NCBI RefSeq assembly: GCF_023343835.1
Contig: NC_064438.1
Coordinates: forward strand, 58,862,578-58,926,577
Source: Lagopus muta
Taxonomy: Eukaryota > Chordata > Aves > Galliformes > Phasianidae
Length of the DNA: 64,000 nucleotides
Direction: 5' to 3'
The notes beneath the pieces are model-generated. The model was given only the letters and a program-made list of their open reading frames with translations, had not been told where the DNA came from and did not search any database. Made by a program: the position numbers and the translations under genes. Every line of letters starts with the position of its first letter. The first letter of the stretch is position 1. Below are positions 35,722 through 45,839 of this stretch, piece after piece.

Positions 35722-35820
35722 GTCACAGAATCATTAGGACTGGGGAAGACCTCTGAGACCCCCAACCCACCCCCACTGTGTGTCCACTGACTGCATCCCT
35801 CAGTGCCCTGTCTGCAGTTC
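35722..35820 (-). repeat. CR1 LINE 3' end
   Basis: A minus-strand CR1 tail: 'tcacagaatcattaggactgg', 'ggaagacctctgagaccccc', then 'ccctcagtgccctgtctgc'. Its 3' end lies further right than the 35556 scrap although both are on the minus strand, so the two cannot be one colinear copy. Confidence 0.85.
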
Positions 35821-36099
35821 TTCCTTTTAGTGAGAGTCACTTAGAAATGCTCCTACCGAGGCTCGTTAAAGCAGCCATAAATAATGCAGTACTGTTGCAG
35901 AAGTGGCTGTGAATGTTACTTTATTTACTGGAGGTGCGCTTTCTCCGCGAGACGGGATTTTGTTGGTAACTCTTTAATCCCACAAACGGTGCTGTGTGCA
36001 CTATGGTGTACACCAGGTATGTGATGCGTGCCATGGCACAGGTCGAGCTGCAGCTCAGTGAAAGTGTGTCCTGGGGCTTCTCTGATTGTACCTACAATG

Positions 36100-36300
36100 C
36101 GTTTTCCCTTAATTATCTTGTCATGATAATTCCCCTTAATTATCCTGCCATAATAAATTCAATGGGTGAATTAATGCGGAATAGTCACTGCACGGCGCTG
36201 GTAATTTCAGCAGCTTTGTTTTCGTTGTCAGTGTTTTTGCTGAGAAATCGGAATCCTTTTTGCTTCCACAAAGAGCCCCTTAGTGTTAATAGCGCCCTGT
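36100..36300. promoter_or_regulatory. Candidate regulatory element with duplicated homeodomain sites
   Basis: An AT-rich core built from a 27/28-bp near-tandem duplication (36106-36132 and 36133-36160), each unit holding CCCTTAATTATC. Unit one contains a perfect hyphenated palindrome, AATTATC (36111-36117), 7-nt spacer, GATAATT (36125-36131). Further TAAT words follow ('gaattaatgcgg', 'ctggtaatttcagc'). Paired TAATTA sites are classical homeodomain targets. A 132-codon plus-strand frame (35994-36392) crosses the block but has no domain character. Confidence 0.35.
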
Positions 36301-37218
36301 TTTTTGACGTCCCTATTTCTGCATCACAAAGGAAGGCATGCCGTGTTCCTTCGGCTCCCCTCGGGGTGGAGGCAGAGCTGGAAGTGCAGTAGGAAGTAAA
36401 GCTTTGCTACTTCAATGGACCAGACCAGTTCTGCAAACTTTTGCTGGAACAGCTGCCTGCAGCTGTGTGATTTAACATCTCTTGGATGCATTTTGTTTTT
36501 CAGAAGGCCGAAAAGAAAAAAAGTCAAAATAGCTCTTTTGCTTAAAGATTTGAAGGAGTCGAGATCTGTGTGGAGCGACTGGGGTTTGATGGGGTGCAGC
36601 ACTCTGGAAACCCAGAGCTGTGGTGCTGGTGACACAGCCTTCCCATTGCTCTCTTTCTCCCTGTGGTGTCTGGAGGAGGTGGGGAGGGTTCTGGGGGGTG
36701 GAAGAGCCCTTTCCCACCCCATCACTGTCCCCACAGCACTGGACCAGTCCTGCAGCACTGCTACAGCTGCAGGAGGGAAGGTCCTGCCTCCTCCTGCTAT
36801 CATTAGCAGAGCTTGTTAGTGCTGCAGTGCGGTCCTCCATCACTTAGGACGCTGTGTTTCAGCACCTGCAACCCAACTCAGGAACCTTTACATACAGATG
36901 ACCTACACAAGGCCCTGGTTTGGTCAGAATCAATAATGTGGATCTGTATTTTTGAAGCTGCCTGTTGCTGACAGCCGTTATGGTGAGCTGTGATGCAGGT
37001 GCTTGCTATGGCTGTGCACAGCACTGATGGAGGAGCTCTGTGTTCTCATGCACTGCCCTGGGTCTTCACATTGCATCCCTTGTCTTCTCCAGAGCTCATA
37101 AAGCTCTGAGGGTAAAGCAGTGATGGGGAGAGGCAGGTGAGCCTGCAGGTGGCCTTAGTGCTTGAATGGGCTTCTCCCAGCCCGGCACACCTCTGCTGCT
37201 CTCCAGTAAAGGCAACGA
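36301..37218. other. Unique non-coding stretch
   Basis: No repeats recognised. Overlapping frames of 123-159 codons occur on both strands (36324-36843), which is typical of stop-poor GC-rich DNA rather than of a gene. Confidence 0.45.
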
Positions 37219-37478
37219 TCATAGAATCATAGAATTGCTCAGGTTGGAAAAGACATCAAGGATCGAGTCCAACCACAATCCAACATCCTACCCTAACAGC
37301 CCACCCCTACATCACGGCCCTGAGCACCACATCCAAACGGTTTTTAAGCACATCCAGGGATGGTGACTCAACCACCTCCCTGGGAGCCCATTGCAGTGCT
37401 TCACAGCCCTTTCTGCAAAGAAGTGTTTCCTGATATCCAACCAAAACTTTCTCACACCTCTCTGGGGTCAACCCTGTG
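37219..37478 (-). repeat. CR1 LINE 3' fragment, separate subfamily
   Basis: A minus-strand CR1: two octamers ('tcatagaatcatagaat'), 'caggttggaaaagacatcaagg', 'tcgagtccaaccacaatcc', 'tacatcacggccctgagcacc', then the ORF2 tail ('cctgatatccaaccaaaac'). The 3' UTR differs from every other copy here, so it marks another CR1 lineage. The minus-strand frame 37307-37717 includes its ORF2 C-terminus. Confidence 0.95.
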
Positions 37479-39584
37479 CCACCTGTGTCAGGCTGAGTGA
37501 GCACAGATGTCACAGATGTCACCTCCTCCTGGCTTTTCCAAAATGAGGCCCAGGACATCACATTTTCTCTCTGGATCCCAGGCAGAGTATTAAATATTTT
37601 CAGCTCATGGTGTTTTGTTGTAAAGCTGGGACTTACAATGGCATTTATCCTGAGGTGGTACAGCCCTGAGCTTGTAGGGGGAGAAAAGCTGGGGCAGAGT
37701 AAGAGGCTACTGAGCACCGCCTGGAGCCATAGGGGAAAAGTAAGGCTTGCCCAAATCCCACTTTATTTTTAGACAATCTGCATGCGGAAAAGCACAACTC
37801 TGATTTGGTTTCACTCAAATTGCAGGCATTTTGGCAGAGGTTGGAAGCAGGGAAATGTCTGATGGTCGTGGGAGCAGTGCTGGATTGCTCCATAGTGTCC
37901 TCCCAAAGAGCAGGGTAAGCACGAAGGGCTGAAGCTGGGCAGGACTGTGCCTGCAGTATGGTGCAGAGTGGTGACCCACAGGTTGGGGTGTGCTGCCTGG
38001 GCTGCCCCCACCCCATCCCAAAGCAGTGCTGATTTAACATATCTCTAGATTTGGGCATCTGCTAATGATGATAATTAGAAGAAGCCCTGTATTTAGTTCT
38101 GCAAAAGGATACCTTTGTTTGCTGGGTAGATGTGTCCTCAGCATATCATACCAGCATCGATCCTATCACAAACTGAGAATATTTCCACAGCATTCTCACG
38201 TCTGTACATGACTTGCTGGAGGTTTTAGATGATGTGAATGCGTGCTGTCACTGATGAGGTTCTGCAGAGAGCCAGCCTTCCTTAATAGCTCAGCGTGTCA
38301 GGGTCTGCCAGAATGTGCTCCTCAATTTGGAACCACAGCCCAGACTCTCCCAGAGATGTGGTCCTTCCCTCCTGGGGCTCACTTAGCCATGCTGCCCAGA
38401 AAGCTTCCTGCATTGCTTTCCATTCGTTATACGTATTTTAATGGCCACGGGGTTACAGCTGGACAACAACTGTCCATTTTTCTGTTTGTATTCAGATTCC
38501 TGCAGGTTGGAGCAGAGCACCAAGGGCACACAGGGTGCTGTGTGCAGCTGCATACAGTTGGCTGTGGGCAGAGGGCACTCCCAGGTGTCACTTGGTTCCA
38601 TTGAGCATCTTGCACTGCTCACCTTCAACTGCTGCTGGAAGTTGCAGTCTGGAAAATAAGCTGTAATTATCGAGCTGCTGTTTGGGTGATTTGGGAGGTT
38701 TTTTTCTTTCCATTTCTGCGGCATTGGAAAGTTCCTGTATGCTTTGCCCACACATGAAATGGATATCGTACTTACCCGTCTAATGATGCTGAGAAGCTTT
38801 TATTTGTGTAAAGAGGTGGTTTGATTTCCTCCGGATCGAGGTACAATGCAATCAGTGCTTCCTCCTTCCTGGAGCTTTGAAGCCCTGCTGTGCCTCCAGG
38901 AGGGGCTGGACACAGCAGGAGCTGCCAACCTGGCTGTTTTCACTTCCATCTCCACTCCTATCAATTAGGAAATAACCAGAACTAACCCCTGAAAATTAGT
39001 AGCATGAAGATGGATGAGGAGTAGATGCGAGCTGAAGGTATGTGAGCAATGGTGATTCATGTTGGTTTCCAGTTCCAATAGGGAACCTTAGGCCAGGACA
39101 GAAGCAGCTGCAGCACACATAGGTCAGAGTAAGCAATGCTGCTGTTACTAAAGGCACATTCTTTGTTTTCCTGTAAGTTTTACAGGGGCTTAAGGTCAAA
39201 ACATGCTGAAAGTTTTATTTTTTAAATGAGCTAAAAAAAAATAAATAAAAGATGCTTTACTTATGGTAGCAGAATAAGAAAACTGAACACGTAATGGTTT
39301 TAAAACTCTCGACTTCTTGATCTTTTTCCATCATCTATTCATGCTAATGGAAACCCTTTAATTTTTGATGTTAACCTCGCTGGCTGTGGGATTTGGGCAC
39401 AGGGAGCCCCTTCCTCACACTCCTGCTCCCTCACTGGAAGAAGTGGTGGGGAAAAAAAAATAAAAACCAAACACAACAGTCAACAAAACTCATCTACAGT
39501 GGTCTCTAAGCAACAAAATGCAGAAAAAAAGGCACCGTTTTCAGTTTCCTCCCATTCTCCCTTCAGCAGTGCTGGCCCTGCTGA
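37479..39584. other. Unique non-coding stretch
   Basis: No recognised transposon. A 10-base duplication 'acagatgtcacagatgtcac' sits at 37503-37522. A-rich runs lie near 39232-39250 and 39452-39465. Frames up to 137 codons on the minus strand (37645-38058) lack domain features. Confidence 0.45.
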
Positions 39585-39930
39585 GGACGCGGCGTTAATT
39601 CCTCTCTGCAGCTCCTCCACGTGTTTGATTTAAAAGTTACCAACTTCTCGGGACCTACAAAAGCAGTGGAGCAAAGTGCTGCGACGTGGCTCGTTCAGCC
39701 TCCTGCGTGCAGCAGTAGATCAAAAGCACACCAGGTGAGCCCTGGGAATGGAGCTCTGGGTTATTTACAGGGAAGCCGCTAATGAGCAGCGCTTCAATGG
39801 AGCGGAGCCGTGCGGAGAGCTTTGAGGGCGGGCTGGGGGGTCGCGGCTGCTGAAGGATTAAAGCACCTTCACCGTATTGCTGCTGCTTGGAGCGTTTAGC
39901 TGAGAAAGGGGAAATCCTGCAGGCGCCGGG
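39585..39930. promoter_or_regulatory. Small CpG-rich patch (candidate promoter or other active element)
   Basis: By eye about 20 CpG dinucleotides fall within 350 bases, against one or two per 100 bases in its neighbourhood. Dense runs include 'gaggacgcggcgttaatt', 'gctgcgacgtggctcg', 'atggagcggagccgtgcgg' and 'gggtcgcggctgc'. The patch also holds 'gctaatgagcagcgcttc' and an open, splice-bordered segment (39612-39734). It is shorter than a typical CpG island. Retained CpGs suggest germline hypomethylation, as at promoters and some enhancers. Confidence 0.4.
39612..39734 (+). other. Candidate internal coding exon (speculative)
   Basis: The segment is preceded by a pyrimidine-rich acceptor-like 'cctctctgcag' and followed by a consensus donor CAG|GTGAGC. 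It is 123 bases long (a multiple of three) and open in exactly one frame, starting LLHVFDLKVTNFSGPTKAVE; the other two frames stop within eight codons. It lies inside the CpG-rich patch. I recognise no protein family. A 41-codon open frame is common by chance, so the case rests on the splice sites and CpG context only. Confidence 0.18.
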
Positions 39931-40150
39931 GTTGGTGCCTAATTTGGATGCCACTGGATAGGCTTCCAGTGTGCCTTAATGGTGGTAATGTGTTAAGAGC
40001 TGTGAGAAGTGATGGCAGGGGCTGGATGGGAAGGGCTGCCATGCATCCCTGCCCCATGGGTGCCCACAGCATTGCTTGTCATCGAGAGCAATAATGTAAG
40101 ATAGGACACCCACCTATCTCTTGGAGGATGTCAGTGGGACCATGTTCACC

Positions 40151-40415
40151 ATATCACAGAATCACAGCATGGCCTGGGTTGCAAAGGAGCACAGTGCTCA
40201 TCCAGCTCCAACCCCCTGCTGTGTGCAGGTCGCCAACCAGCAGCCCAGGCTGCCCAGAGCCACATCCAGCCTGGCCTTGAATGCCTGCAGGGATGGGGCA
40301 TCCACAGCCTCCTTGGGCAACCTGTGCCACTGCCTCACCACCCTCTGGGGGAAAAACTTCCTCCTCATATCCAACCTAAACCTCCCCTGTCTCAGTTTAA
40401 AACCATTCCTCCTTG
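40151..40415 (-). repeat. CR1 LINE, young subfamily
   Basis: A minus-strand copy beginning with octamers read as 'atcacagaatcacagcatgg'. It then has 'gcaaaggagcacagtgctcatcc', 'ccctgctgtgtgcaggtcgcc' and the ORF2 C-terminal region up to 'ctcagtttaaaaccattcc'. It is almost the exact reverse complement of the 51986 copy and near-identical to 60293. The 114-codon plus-strand frame over it is antisense CR1. Confidence 0.96.
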
Positions 40416-41228
40416 GGCTGCTTTCCAGCCATCTTCCCTCTTTTCAGGGTACAGAACTGCTCTGAACAGAGTGGCTAAGGAGCCATACTCACATCTGCCG
40501 TAGAGATCTGACTGAGGTGGTTTCCTACTAAGCTATTTGACAACTTTAAATGTTTCTAAACAAAACTAAGGGAAACTGCTCACTTTCACCTAGGAGGACG
40601 TGTTCCTCTAACAGGGGCCAGCTGCCCAGCACTGCAGCATCACAGGCAGGCAGCTGGGTTCTGCTCTACTGGAGCTTGTGCTGCTTGCCCTATCCTTGTG
40701 TGGGTTGGCACAGCCAGAGGGACCCCAAGGCTGCCCTGAGTGCACTGGGGCTGCTGCAGGGACCAGCCTGCTCGGCTGCATGCATGCAGAGCTGCAGTCG
40801 CTGCTCCCCGCTCTGCTAATTGCTCCTGCCCTTGCACGCTGTTTCATTGCTGTCAGCAGCAAACTGCCAAGTTTGAGCAATCTATGTTTATAACTGTTCA
40901 GGAAGTGACATTTAGATGAATAGGAGATGGTGATTTTTTTTTTTTGCTTTCAGAGTTTAAAAGTGCTGTTAGCTTCCCTCTAAATGCCTGTTGTTCAATT
41001 TAAATATATGGCTTGGTCGCTGGGAGTGTTTTCCTCTTTAAAATATATTGCTAAAAAAGTTGCAGTGACAAATTAGAAATGCATTAAAAGCAGCACAAAT
41101 CACCCATCTGTCCAACTCCTCCATTGACCACCAGAGCTCCAGGGCTGTCCCTTCTGTAATGTTTGCAAGGATGAGCACGAGAGACCCGTCAGAAGCTTCA
41201 AAACCCTCATTTTTATAAAAAGAAAGGC

Positions 41229-41253
41229 AAAAAAAAAAAAAAAAAAAAAAAAA
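41229..41253 (+). repeat. Poly(A) run, A25
   Basis: Twenty-five uninterrupted A residues after 'tttttataaaaagaaaggc'. No AATAAA signal sits within 30 bases upstream and I see no flanking target-site duplication, so a simple repeat is more likely than a retrocopy tail. Confidence 0.92.
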
Positions 41254-41649
41254 GACATTTGAGGACTCCCATAGTTCATGCCCTGGATAGAAGTAAACAT
41301 CACTCGTTATTTCAGTCTCCTATGGGCAGCAAGTTCACAAAGTGGTAACTTTTCCCTCAGAATGGTGTTCAGCTGAGCAGTGTGAGGGCTTCAATGCAGG
41401 CTCCCCAAGATGCTTGCTCTGCCTGCCCTTCCAGCACACTGCCTGCCCCACAGGGCTTGTGTGTCCATCAGGCTCCCTGCCCAGCACAGGCTGGGGCTGC
41501 TCAACAGCCTTTCCATCCTGAGGCCAATCACTGTGATTGCATTTAATTGCTTAAAGACTGCTGCATTGATTTTGTATTTTTGTGCTTTCTTAGTTAAGAA
41601 ACTGTCTGGTGCTGACTCGAATTTTAGGCATGCTATCTCAGGGCTGATT

Positions 41650-41870
41650 CATTTATCAACAAAGTAAGGTAACCTTCTCCAAAAAGGAAAGTCCTTAGAT
41701 TATTTTACTGTAGTTAATGATCACAAACTAGAGTTAACTGTTATTGATTATATTATTCATATTAATTATAACTACGATTCTAGCTTTTCTGTTACTTAAA
41801 CTGTTTCTTCTTATATTAACAGTACTTGGGTCACAGATAATTGTTTTCATTAATTGTCTTTGGGCAGCAG
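41650..41870. promoter_or_regulatory. Candidate AT-rich regulatory block
   Basis: Dense with TAAT/ATTA words: 'actgtagttaatgatcac', 'ttattgattatattattc', 'atattaattataactac', 'gttttcattaattgtc'. There are no simple repeats. It could be an enhancer, or just AT-rich intergenic DNA. Confidence 0.22.
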
Positions 41871-42120
41871 CTGAGCAGAGGGTAAGAAGTCCAAAGGGTT
41901 ATCAGGGCTAATGAGCTGACGAGGCAAATCTGCACACACATCCAGGCACGGTGCTGAGGCAGGGGGTTCCCACCTCCCTTACAGATCTCAGAGCAGGGAA
42001 AATATCGCTGACACCAATGGCAGAGAAGTCAAGGGGTGGGCAGGTTTCTCCAGGAGATGGAGAAGTCAATGCTGGCAGAGCTCTCACGTCCAGCAGGTCT
42101 CCTACAGACCATTGCTGGAA

Positions 42121-42297
42121 GGCCAAGGGTGTCTTGGGCTGCACCAACAGAGGGGCTGCAGTGGGCAGGGAGGGGGCTGTCCTCCTCTGCTCTGCCCTCA
42201 GCTCTGCCCCACCTGCAGTGCTGCATCCAGGCCTGGGGCCCAGCACAGAGAGACGTGGGGCTGCTGGAGCAGGTCCAGAGGAGGGCAGAGAGCAGAG
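42121..42297 (+). repeat. CR1 LINE ORF2 fragment
   Basis: A sense CR1 piece upstream of the 3' tail: 'ggccaagggtgtcttgggctgc', 'cctctgctctgccctcagctc', 'gtgctgcatccaggcctggggc', 'ggagcaggtccagaggagggc'. It corresponds to the ORF2 stretch before the H-P-D/S cysteine-motif tail. Short frames up to 170 codons that cross it on either strand are repeat-derived. Confidence 0.82.
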
Positions 42298-43664
42298 GGG
42301 GGTTTGCAGCAGTCCTGCAGCCCCTAACAGCACACCAGGCTTCCTCAGCTCTGTGCACAGCCGCTGCCTGCATCTCTAGACAAGGAGGAGGTCCTGCTTG
42401 GTAGCAAACAGCAGAGCTGCAGATGAATGATATCACACGATGCTCCCAGAAAGCATGCACTGCCTTCAGTGCATCTTGCCACCAGGCAGTGGGTTTTGTT
42501 TCCACTAAAGCAGTGCAGCTGTGCAGCAGGAGCTGCTCCATCCCTCATCCCAGGAGATGCACTCCCAGCCTGGGGCTTTGGGGCTGCCTTGCTGTCACTT
42601 GTTTGCCTTCCATAATAAAAGTAACAATGCAGTTAGGGCATCTGGACTTTACTTTCACCTGTTCAATGACACAATGAGCTCCCAGCCCAATTAAAGATCC
42701 TAAAAAATGTTTTCTTTTGGTGATACTCAGAAGCACTGGGATAATTACATCTTCAAATGGGGAGATCAGAGTGAAGGCAGGGCTTACTGGGCTCTTCTTA
42801 GGTAAGTGCATTTGGAAGGAAGTTATTGGAACAATATTTTTTCACGTTTCCATTTTTAAAGTTTTCCTGGGTTTCTATGAATTTAATTGGTGGATGAAAT
42901 GCATGGATGAAGCAGCATGGGGAGAAGCTGGGAAGCCAAAGTCTGCCTTTTGTATTTTGTAAGGAAAGTGGAAGTGATGGGAAGACTTGAAACAGAAGAG
43001 AATGTTTGGGCGTTGCACCGTAGCTGTAGTGCTGCTGCAGTTCCCTACATAAGCCTTAAAGCTGAGTGCAATTGAAAAAGCCTGCCTCCAGAAGTCCTCT
43101 TCTGCTGCTTTCCATCACCTTGTTTTTCAGAGCTCACTGAGGAGCCAGAGGGAATGTGAGCATGGCTGGCTGTGCTCTGCAAGCTCCTCACTAACGCAGA
43201 ATTACAAACATTAAATGGCAGTGATTGTTGAGCAATAGCTGAACGTACCACAGTGCTGAAGACACAGAAGCAGTGTTGATTCTGAGCTCTCTGGTCCTTA
43301 GAAATGGGATTTCTGACAGCTCACGTTGCTTTCTCTGTTGTGCTGGTGAATGGGTGCAGGACTTCACTGCCTGCTGGTGGCACAGAGTGGAGCAGTGTGG
43401 GGTCACAGCTTGCAGATGATAAATCCTGCATGGGCTGTCCAGAAGCACTCGATGCTGCTGCTCCCAGGGCTATGATCCCACATGGAAGATGTCTTCTGCT
43501 TGTGGTCAGGACACGCTTTGTGTGCTATTAGGTTAGAGCAGTGGTAACTCTGTATGCACTTCAGCCAAAGCACTTTGGTTGGAATCTGTGAGAACAAATG
43601 TGAGCAACTGGAGAAGACTTTTGTTGCTTGGGCAAACTGCTGGTATGCCCATACACAGACACAG
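42298..43664. other. Unique non-coding stretch
   Basis: No transposon, CpG cluster or secure exon. AT-rich between 42600 and 42960. Short frames only, up to about 90 codons. Confidence 0.45.
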
Positions 43665-44181
43665 GGGTGGTCAGTGGCTCAGTGTCTGGGTGGAGATCAG
43701 TGGTGTCCCACAGGTCGGTGCTGCGACCAATGCTCTTTAATGTCTTCATCAGTGACATCAACAGTGGGGTCGAGTGCACCCTCAGCAAGTTCGCTGATGA
43801 TACCTAGTAGTGCGGTGTGGTCAGTGCACCACAGGGATGGGATGCCATCCAGAGGGACCTGGACTGGCTGAGCAGGTGCAGGTGAAGCTCATGAGGTTCA
43901 ACAGATCCAAGTGCGAGCTCTTGCACCTGGGCTGAGGCAACATACGCTGCCAATACAGGGTGGGGGGTGGAAGCCCTGCTGACAAAGCCCTGGGGGTGCT
44001 GGTGGATGGCAGCTGGACATGAACCAGCACTGTGCCCTCACAGCACAGTAAACCCACCGTACCCTGGGCTGCATCCAAAGCAGGGTGAGGGAGGGGATCT
44101 GCCCCTGTGCCTTGCACTGGTGGGAGTTGGACTATACAACCTCTAAAGGTCTCTTCCAACTCTAAGGATTCTATGATTCTG
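43665..44181 (+). repeat. CR1 LINE with reverse-transcriptase core and internal deletion
   Basis: Sense CR1 ORF2. The frame near 43710 reads SVLRPMLFNVFISDINSGVE, followed by CTLSKFADDT with the FADD catalytic box at 43790-43801, then two stops immediately after. It continues through 'gatgccatccagagggacc' and 'ttgcacctgggctgaggcaac' to about 44105. There it jumps to the 3' tail ('ggagttggactatacaacc', 'ctcttccaactctaaggattctatgattctg'), skipping several hundred bases of the element. It is dead, with stops and frameshifts. Confidence 0.93.
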
Positions 44182-44489
44182 TCCCATGGACGCGTGAAAC
44201 AGAGAGCAGTGTGGGTGAAGGGGCAGAACAAGCAAAACCCAGCACCAAGCAGCAAGTTTTTGCTCACTTTTGAGAATTTCAAAACTAATTCTAACAATTT
44301 ATAACAACATGATTTAGGATTTTGTGTTATTTTTGTTTGTTTGTTTGTTTTTGCATAAGTGGAATTTTAAAGTCATAAAGGTGACAACGATAATTACTCG
44401 GCTTCAGTAATTATAGGGTAATTTAAAGACTACAAAATGCCATCTTTCCATGTTGAATTGGACTTTGTCCACTCTGAACGCTTTTTTCT
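44182..44489. other. Unique AT-rich spacer with a TTTG microsatellite
   Basis: Holds a TTTG array at 44331-44354 and nothing else that I recognise. Confidence 0.6.
44331..44354 (+). repeat. (TTTG)n microsatellite
   Basis: About five TTTG units flanked by T runs. Confidence 0.93.
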
Positions 44490-44622
44490 GGATGCCCCAT
44501 TGCTGGAGATGGCCAAAGCCATGGATGGGACCCTGCACACAGCCCACTGCAGGGGGGTTGGAGCTGGTTGGGCTTTAAGGTCACTTCCAAGCCAACCATT
44601 CTGTGATTCCATGGTTCTGTGA
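44490..44622 (+). repeat. CR1 LINE 3' fragment
   Basis: A sense CR1 tail: 'ggatgccccattgctggag', 'ccactgcaggggggttggag', 'tcacttccaagccaaccattctgtg', ending with two diverged octamers (attccatggttctgtg). Confidence 0.9.
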
Positions 44623-44849
44623 GTTTATGGTGCCAGTTCATGGGGATACAGCTGGGACAGGGCAGAGACAGGGCACCCAAAGGTGCTAGAAATGTGGGGC
44701 TCTGCACAGTGTGTGTCTGTGGCCCCTCATTGCCACTAATGCAGAGCTTGAGATTGCAGGGCAGGACCTGCACTTACATGAGAGATGAGCTGCAAAGTCC
44801 CACTGCAGGCAAAGGGAAAGTCAGCACCCCGGAGCTGTGTTATGAGAGT

Positions 44850-45010
44850 AAGTAGGATTAAACCACCCTGTGGTTTAATTGTTCATCAGTCAAAAAGACA
44901 CTGCAACGAGCCCTAATTCTGCTGCCTGTAAAACTTATAAATATTTATTTCTCATTTATGTGACTGAAAAAACATGTCTTAGAATATGCCACTTCTATAA
45001 TATGCTGTAA
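44850..45010. promoter_or_regulatory. Candidate regulatory block with RUNX-type palindrome
   Basis: Begins with a perfect 10-bp inverted repeat, ATTAAACCAC (44857-44866), spacer CCT, GTGGTTTAAT (44870-44879). The right arm plus the preceding T gives TGTGGTT, the RUNX consensus; the left arm is its mirror with one mismatch at the outer base. The AT-rich sequence that follows ('cttataaatatttatttctc', 'tataatatgctgtaatctgc') is free of repeats. Function is inferred. Confidence 0.3.
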
Positions 45011-45540
45011 TCTGCTTTTGGAGTATACATGCATGAAGGAGCATCGTTACACTTTCAGCTGAAATTGGGGCTGAAATCTTAACTATAACAAAAGAAAGGC
45101 ATGTGAGGACATGGACATAACAGTTCTATGTGAAAAAGGGATTTTTAGCAAATTTCCTCATTTAAAATAATTCTCCTCCCTGCAGGTACGTGTGTGAAGC
45201 AAGCACCATTTCAGTCTCCACAGTGGTTTGATCAGAAATTTCAGTTCTTCAGAATGATCAAAACCCACAACCTTAGACCCTGAATTACAGAACAGGAATA
45301 AGAGGCGTAACAACTTCTGATATTTAATGTTTCTGCTTCTGTGTTTGATCACACACATTCCTTTCACTTCCCTTCAGCTCATGTCTTTTGCTCTCTTGTC
45401 TTTTTAGTAATGTGTATCACTACAATAGTCTATGCTTGTCAATAATTAGCTGCTGATGTGTCCATGTCACTGGGGTCACTCACACACACACCAAGCTGGC
45501 CAGCTGCTGATAAAGTGATTTAAAGGGAGTCAACTCTTGG
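45011..45540. other. Unique non-coding stretch
   Basis: No repeat or coding signal recognised. There are only scattered short frames. Confidence 0.5.
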
Positions 45541-45839
45541 AAAGGGGAGATAACAGCAGGACAAGGGGAAATGGTTTGAAGTTGAGGGAAGGGAGATTGA
45601 GGTTGGATGTCAGGGGAAGTTGTGTGCTGTAAGAGTGGTGAGGTGCTGGAACAGCTGCCCAGAGAGGCTGTGATGCCCCGTCCATCCCTGGAGGTGTTGA
45701 AGGCCAGGTTGGATGGGGCCCTGGGCAGCCTGGGCTGCTGTGAAATGTGGAGGTTGGTGGCCCTGCATGGCACAGGGGGGTTGGAGCTTCGTGATCCTTG
45801 AGGTCCCTTCCAACTCGGGCCGTTCTGTGATTTTTATGA
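45541..45839 (+). repeat. CR1 LINE 3' fragment
   Basis: A sense CR1 of about 300 bases: ORF2 tail ('gacaaggggaaatggtttg', 'attgaggttggatgtcagg'), 'cccagagaggctgtgatgcc', then a 3' UTR with 'tgtgaaatgtggaggttggtgg', 'ccctgcatggcacagggggg' and 'gaggtcccttccaactcgggcc', ending in a single intact octamer. It is the source type of the reversed copy at 5006. Confidence 0.95.

Larger units (their letters stand above)
40416..42120. other. Unique stretch with A25 run and an AT-rich block
   Basis: Contains a T12 run at 40934-40945, the A25 run at 41229-41253 and an AT-rich homeodomain-word block at about 41650-41870 (described separately). Otherwise no gene or repeat is recognised. Confidence 0.45.

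Noticed and set aside
36324..36803. 159-codon minus-strand and 134-codon plus-strand frames over the same bases
   Set aside because: Opposing open frames of equal length without domains indicate composition, not coding.
42029..42541. 170-codon minus-strand and 142-codon plus-strand frames
   Set aside because: Both cross the CR1 ORF2 fragment at 42121-42297 and owe their length to GC-rich, stop-poor sequence.
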